Positions 6,585 to 9,133 of a stretch of DNA of 9,133 nucleotides are shown here, piece after piece. The notes under the pieces are model-generated. The model was given only the letters and a program-made list of their open reading frames with translations. It ran no database searches and was not told the DNA's origin. Location: positions 1 to 9,133 of the forward strand of contig NZ_JARWGJ010000101.1 in the NCBI RefSeq assembly GCF_040409695.1, given 5' to 3'. Position 1 is the first letter of the stretch. Every line of letters begins with the position of its first letter. The translations under genes were made by a program, and so were the position numbers. The stretch is from Longimonas sp040409695 (GTDB lineage: Bacteria; Bacteroidota; Rhodothermia; Rhodothermales; Salinibacteraceae).

Positions 6585-7565
6585 CTATGGCGACTGCTTC
6601 ATCTGCTTCATCGGATTGGTATCGGCAAAGCGCTTCATGCGGCTCAGGTAGACCGCCCCAGCGATGCCGGCGACGGTGGTGATGGCCGTAGCGATAGTGA
6701 TAGAGAAGACCAGCTCGTTGACCTGCAGTCCCATAATGGCGATGAGCAAGACCGGCGGCACGAGCTGGACACTCGACGTGTTCAGCGCGAGGAGCATGAC
6801 CATGGAGTTGGTGGCGGTTTCCTCGGTCGGGTTCTCTTTTTGCAGCTGCTCCATGGCCTTGATGCCGAGCGGGGTGGCGGCATTGCCGAGTCCGAACACA
6901 TTGGCGAGCAGGTTCAGCGAGATGGTGCCCAGCGCCGGGTGGTCTTTGGGGAGATCCGGAAAGAGCGGGCGCAGCACAGGCTGCACGAAGCGCGTGAGCG
7001 ACTGGATGAGCCCGCCTTCCTCGCCGATCTTGAGGAGCCCGAGCACGAGCGCGAGCACGCCGATGAGTCCGAGCGCCAGGGAGGCAGCGGTTTCGGCGAA
7101 GCTGAGCGCGGCAGCGGCGATGTCGTTCAGCTTGCGAAAGTGTACCGGTTCGAAGGTGAGTGCGGCCTGCACGGAGGCATTGGGCGCATCGACAAAGCGG
7201 GCCTCAGCACGGATTGGGTCGCCGGTGTCGTCGCCATAGAACGCGCGCATATCTTGCCAGGGCTGCGGTAGCTCTGTGCCGCTTCCGAACACGACCTGGT
7301 TGCCATCTTGCGTCTGCACGAGGCGTCCGTCATAGCGCGGCTCGGGCGGGGTGGTGTCGGGGTAGAACGCGTGGAAGGCGGTGGTGTCGAGGTGAACGGT
7401 GACGGCCTGGCGCCGGGCCTCGGGGTCGTAGGTATCGGGAAAGGTAACGGTGACCTCGAAGGCATCGCCGTTGCGATGGCGGTCGGTCGAGAGCTCCCGC
7501 ACATCGGTCGAGAGGGCAAACACCAGGCTGAAGATGATGAGCCCGGCCCAGATGTAGTTGAGCAT
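6585..7565 (-). CDS. spmA: SpmA-like nucleoside-recognition membrane protein with inserted soluble domain
   Basis: I start at the ATG 7563-7565 (326 residues) because MLNYIWAGLIIFSLVFAL is the usual SpmA beginning; the frame extends 22 codons further upstream, but that Cys/Pro-rich stretch is not family-like. After membrane segment 1 (about 1-18), residues about 19-146 form a soluble, strand-rich region with no place in ordinary SpmA. The SpmA core then resumes: LALGLIGVLALVLGLLKIGEEGGL (163-186), PDLPKDHPALG (203-213), NLLANVFGLGNAATPLG (218-234), LNTSSVQLVPP (261-271), and a last membrane segment near 283-306. Bacillus SpmA is about 196 residues, so the extra length is essentially this insert. 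If the N-terminus is cytoplasmic the insert faces the periplasm; that is inference. It is the promoter-proximal gene of the spmA-spmB unit. Only the upstream 262 bp could hold a promoter, and I see no clear one. Confidence 0.92.
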   Translation of the reverse strand: MLNYIWAGLIIFSLVFALSTDVRELSTDRHRNGDAFEVTVTFPDTYDPEARRQAVTVHLDTTAFHAFYPDTTPPEPRYDGRLVQTQDGNQVVFGSGTELPQPWQDMRAFYGDDTGDPIRAEARFVDAPNASVQAALTFEPVHFRKLNDIAAAALSFAETAASLALGLIGVLALVLGLLKIGEEGGLIQSLTRFVQPVLRPLFPDLPKDHPALGTISLNLLANVFGLGNAATPLGIKAMEQLQKENPTEETATNSMVMLLALNTSSVQLVPPVLLIAIMGLQVNELVFSITIATAITTVAGIAGAVYLSRMKRFADTNPMKQMKQSP

Positions 7566-7827
7566 GGGTGATGGCGTGGGGAATGCGTGGCATGACGAAC
7601 AGCACACAGCATACGGAACGATACCCCACAAGCGCTACCGGATCGGTAAAGTCCGGCGTACGATTTGTTCAGAAGAGAACGTACTGGGGTGTTTGGGGCG
7701 CATAGGAGCGTGACGAGCGTGGAGGCGGTGTGAGGCCTTTCGCCTGAAGATGCCAGTCATCTGGAGGCGAAGGGGTGACCTACCCGGGGGCTGTACGTTA
7801 ACAACGGCAGAGCGCTCTGGATGACAG
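7566..7827. other. Intergenic region upstream of spmA
   Basis: This 262-bp gap contains no credible gene. It must carry the spmA promoter unless spmA is read through from the gene at 7828-8784. It holds the hairpin at 7736-7774 and a perfect 12-bp palindrome CAGAGCGCTCTG at 7808-7819, just past the stop of the upstream gene. No consensus promoter was recognised. Confidence 0.45.
7736..7774 (-). terminator. Hairpin, possible transcription terminator of the outer-membrane protein gene
   Basis: CCTTTCGCCT (7736-7745) pairs with AGGCGAAGGG (7765-7774) with one G-T wobble, and GATG/CATC inside adds four pairs. It lies 54 bp beyond the stop of the minus-strand gene at 7828. No U-tract follows on either strand, so a Rho-independent terminator is doubtful; it may instead be an mRNA-stabilising hairpin. 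Confidence 0.35.
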
Positions 7828-8784
7828 CTACCGAACGAGGTCTAAGGGATGCGCACGCAGCACCACGCGCAGTAGATGGGCATCGGTTGGGACGGCCGGG
7901 ATACCGGTGTCGTGGCTGTACTCGTACTCCAGTCCAAGCCGCATTTCAGCGCGTCCTCGTACGGAAACGCCGATGGCGGTGCCAAAGCTCCCCCGCAGCT
8001 GGTCGACGGCAGAGAGCCGGTTGAAGAAGCCCTCGTTGGCGCTGAGGACGGAGAGGCGCCCGCGCACCTGTGCGTAGAGATCGGTCGTTGCGGCGGGGAG
8101 GCCGATGCGGGTAAAGCCCTGTGCGCCCACCGACGCCAGTAGCTGATTCCAGTTGCGTCCTTCAGACTCCAGTACGCGGGGAAGCCGCGCATCCTGCCGG
8201 ATGGTGTAGAAGTTGGTTTCAAGGGCCAGGTAGTCGTCGGTCTCGTGCGACCGGGCGGGCAGGATGAGGCGTCCACGCAGGCTGCCAAAGATGGAGGCCC
8301 GCTGCTCGCCAATCGCGAGGTTATCTATGTCGTGCTTGCAGCGGTGGTAGTAGCCGACCTGCCAGTCGAAGGTGTTTTGGCGCCGCGTGAGTACGATACC
8401 TTCTTCCCAGAGCACCGCTCGCGGGTTGAAGTTGATCTCATTATTCGGGTCGGCGATGAACTCAATCTGTGTAGTCACCAGCAGGCTAGTGCGATGCGAG
8501 CGCCACAGCTCTACGAAGCCGCCGATTTCGTGGTGCCAGGCGTGGTCGCTGTCGCCGGTGAGATAGGGGCCGAAGGCTGCCCACCCGCCGTAGCTGTTCA
8601 CCAGCTGAGACGCGTCCGGCTCCACGGACGTACGGGCATCCCAGAACGGATTGGTGATGAAGTGACGGTCGGGGAGCCGCTGCGCCTCGGAGGTGTCGGG
8701 CAGTCCTGCGCTCCAGAGAAGGATCAGAAGGCAGGCGCCGCCGATCCGGCACAGCGTAGGCAAAGAGACGATCATAGCTGACAT
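7828..8784 (-). CDS. Secreted protein of unknown function, probable outer-membrane beta-barrel
   Basis: The chosen ATG at 8782-8784 gives 318 residues and a clear Sec signal peptide: hydrophobic core near 14-28 and likely cleavage at SEA|Q (34/35). A second ATG at 8773-8775 would keep most of the same signal. The frame runs 29 codons further upstream to 8871, but those residues would block a normal signal. The mature part alternates polar and hydrophobic residues in many short strands (for example TSLLVTTQIEFIA, FDWQVGYYHR, YLALETNFYTI, DLYAQVRGRLSVL, EMRLGLEYEYSHD), as expected of an outer-membrane barrel. It ends in LVR rather than an aromatic residue, which is less typical. GYYHRCKHDID (144-154) and YSHD (289-292) recall the Tyr-His motifs of DUF1207-type outer-membrane proteins, but I cannot confirm the family. 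It lies in line with spmAB but 262 bp upstream, so a shared transcript is uncertain. Confidence 0.78.
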   Translation of the reverse strand: MSAMIVSLPTLCRIGGACLLILLWSAGLPDTSEAQRLPDRHFITNPFWDARTSVEPDASQLVNSYGGWAAFGPYLTGDSDHAWHHEIGGFVELWRSHRTSLLVTTQIEFIADPNNEINFNPRAVLWEEGIVLTRRQNTFDWQVGYYHRCKHDIDNLAIGEQRASIFGSLRGRLILPARSHETDDYLALETNFYTIRQDARLPRVLESEGRNWNQLLASVGAQGFTRIGLPAATTDLYAQVRGRLSVLSANEGFFNRLSAVDQLRGSFGTAIGVSVRGRAEMRLGLEYEYSHDTGIPAVPTDAHLLRVVLRAHPLDLVR

Positions 8785-8885
8785 GGCCGCTGCCAGAAGC
8801 TCATGAGAGGGTTGCGGTGCAGTAACTACGCAGAGCAGCGGGTGGGTGTCCGTCGCTTGAAGAACGATCAACGGCAGTAGAGCAG

Positions 8886-8921
8886 CTACGTATCGGCTTA
8901 GGTATCGGCTGACGTATCGGC
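8886..8921. repeat. Three-copy 12-bp tandem repeat (GCCGATAC on the minus strand)
   Basis: Units 8886-8897, 8898-8909 and 8910-8921 each end in GTATCGGC, reading GCCGATAC on the minus strand, with a more variable 4-bp remainder. The array lies 102-137 bp upstream of the start of the outer-membrane protein gene on the same strand. Spacing near one helical turn would suit a repeated binding site for a regulator, but a slippage product is equally possible. Confidence 0.5.
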
Positions 8922-8964
8922 TGGGGCTGCCCCGGCAGCAGATGGTGCCCTCCCCGAAACGTCA

Positions 8965-9000
8965 ATGCCCGTGCAGGAATGCACATCCCTGCACGGGCAT
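8965..9000 (-). terminator. Perfect 13-bp hairpin beyond the type IX cargo gene
   Basis: ATGCCCGTGCAGG (8965-8977) is an exact inverted match of CCTGCACGGGCAT (8988-9000) with a 10-nt loop. It begins 44 bp after the stop of the minus-strand gene at 9045. On that strand it is followed by TTGACGTTTC, only a weak U-rich tail, so termination is plausible but not textbook. Confidence 0.55.
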
Positions 9001-9044
9001 CAGCGTTAACGATGATTCTGAAGACGACGCGACGCCGCATGACG

Positions 9045-9133
9045 CTACCGCACGACGGTCACGCGCCGGGTTTCGGTGTGGCCCGCGGTCTGCATGCGCA
9101 GGAAGTACGTGCCGCTGGCGAGGCGGCTCACGT
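9045..9133 (-). CDS. C-terminal end of a type IX secretion cargo protein (partial)
   Basis: Only the last 28 codons before the TAG at 9045-9047 are visible; the gene continues beyond the right edge. The tail reads SRLASGTYFLRMQTAGHTE and then TRRVTVVR. The L-x-x-G-x-Y-x-x-x-x run, followed by a polar turn and a basic strand ending in VxR at the very C-terminus, is the type-A C-terminal sorting domain (TIGR04183 family) that directs Bacteroidota proteins through the type IX (Por) system to the cell surface or medium. The cargo function lies in the unseen N-terminal part. No ATG is available in the visible frame before the sorting motif, consistent with an internal fragment. The hairpin at 8965-9000 is its probable 3' end. 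Confidence 0.85.
   Translation of the reverse strand, partial: VSRLASGTYFLRMQTAGHTETRRVTVVR

Larger units (their letters stand above)
8785..9044. other. Intergenic region between the type IX cargo gene and the outer-membrane protein gene
   Basis: About 260 bp hold no credible gene; a 79-codon frame at 8801-9040 on the minus strand crosses tandem repeats and a hairpin and lacks any domain. The region contains the hairpin at 8965-9000, beyond the stop of the right-hand gene, and the 12-bp tandem repeats at 8886-8921, upstream of the left-hand gene, so it probably combines a 3' end and a promoter. No consensus promoter boxes were recognised. Confidence 0.5.

Noticed and set aside
7566..7631. 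22-codon upstream extension of spmA
   Set aside because: The extension is Cys- and Pro-rich and precedes a methionine that begins the canonical SpmA N-terminus, so translation from 7565 is preferred.
8886..8921. Possible CRISPR array
   Set aside because: Units are only 12 bp with 4-bp variable parts; far too short for CRISPR repeats and spacers, and no cas gene is present.
8801..9040. 79-codon minus-strand frame upstream of the outer-membrane protein gene
   Set aside because: It crosses a perfect hairpin and the tandem repeats, has no recognisable domain, and overlaps the presumed terminator and promoter regions.

Overview
The window reads as ordinary chromosome of a high-GC, Gram-negative bacterium of the Bacteroidota, most likely the Rhodothermales/Salinibacter side of the phylum. 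Three things point there. A type IX secretion C-terminal sorting tail is encoded at the right edge. A lipoprotein zinc metalloprotease of the DUF5118/DUF5117/DUF4953 architecture, common in Bacteroidota, is present. The short glycogen branching enzyme closely resembles, from memory, the ~620-residue Rhodothermus enzyme. The start codons lack clear Shine-Dalgarno sequences, which also fits the phylum. The genus cannot be fixed from the sequence alone.

Layout, left to right. (1) 1-378 (+): the 3' part of a small nucleotidyltransferase-fold gene. (2) 379-752: non-coding, with palindromic repeat-like sequence and a 15-bp tandem repeat. (3) 753-2645 (-): glgB. (4) 2646-2907: divergent intergenic region with a plausible glgB promoter. 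(5) 2908-5352 (+): zinc metalloprotease lipoprotein, followed by a strong intrinsic terminator at 5391-5427. (6) 5428-5977: about 550 bp without a credible gene, holding two inverted-repeat elements. (7) 5978-6526 and 6585-7565 (-): a spmA-spmB-like pair of nucleoside-recognition (Gate) membrane proteins; the SpmA homologue has an extra soluble domain of about 120 residues after its first membrane helix. (8) 7828-8784 (-): a secreted, probably outer-membrane beta-barrel protein of unknown function. (9) 8785-9044: non-coding, with a three-copy 12-bp tandem repeat and a perfect 13-bp hairpin. (10) 9045-9133 (-): the last 28 codons of a type IX secretion cargo.

The genes do not form one pathway. 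GlgB is a stand-alone glycogen enzyme with no other glg gene beside it. The metalloprotease is a single-gene unit with its own terminator. Only SpmA and SpmB form an evident operon. I found no CRISPR array, transposase, integrase, tRNA or rRNA, and no convincing new multi-gene system. The items most worth a second look are the SpmA insert domain, the intergenic inverted-repeat elements, and the 12-bp-spaced GCCGATAC repeats upstream of the outer-membrane protein gene.
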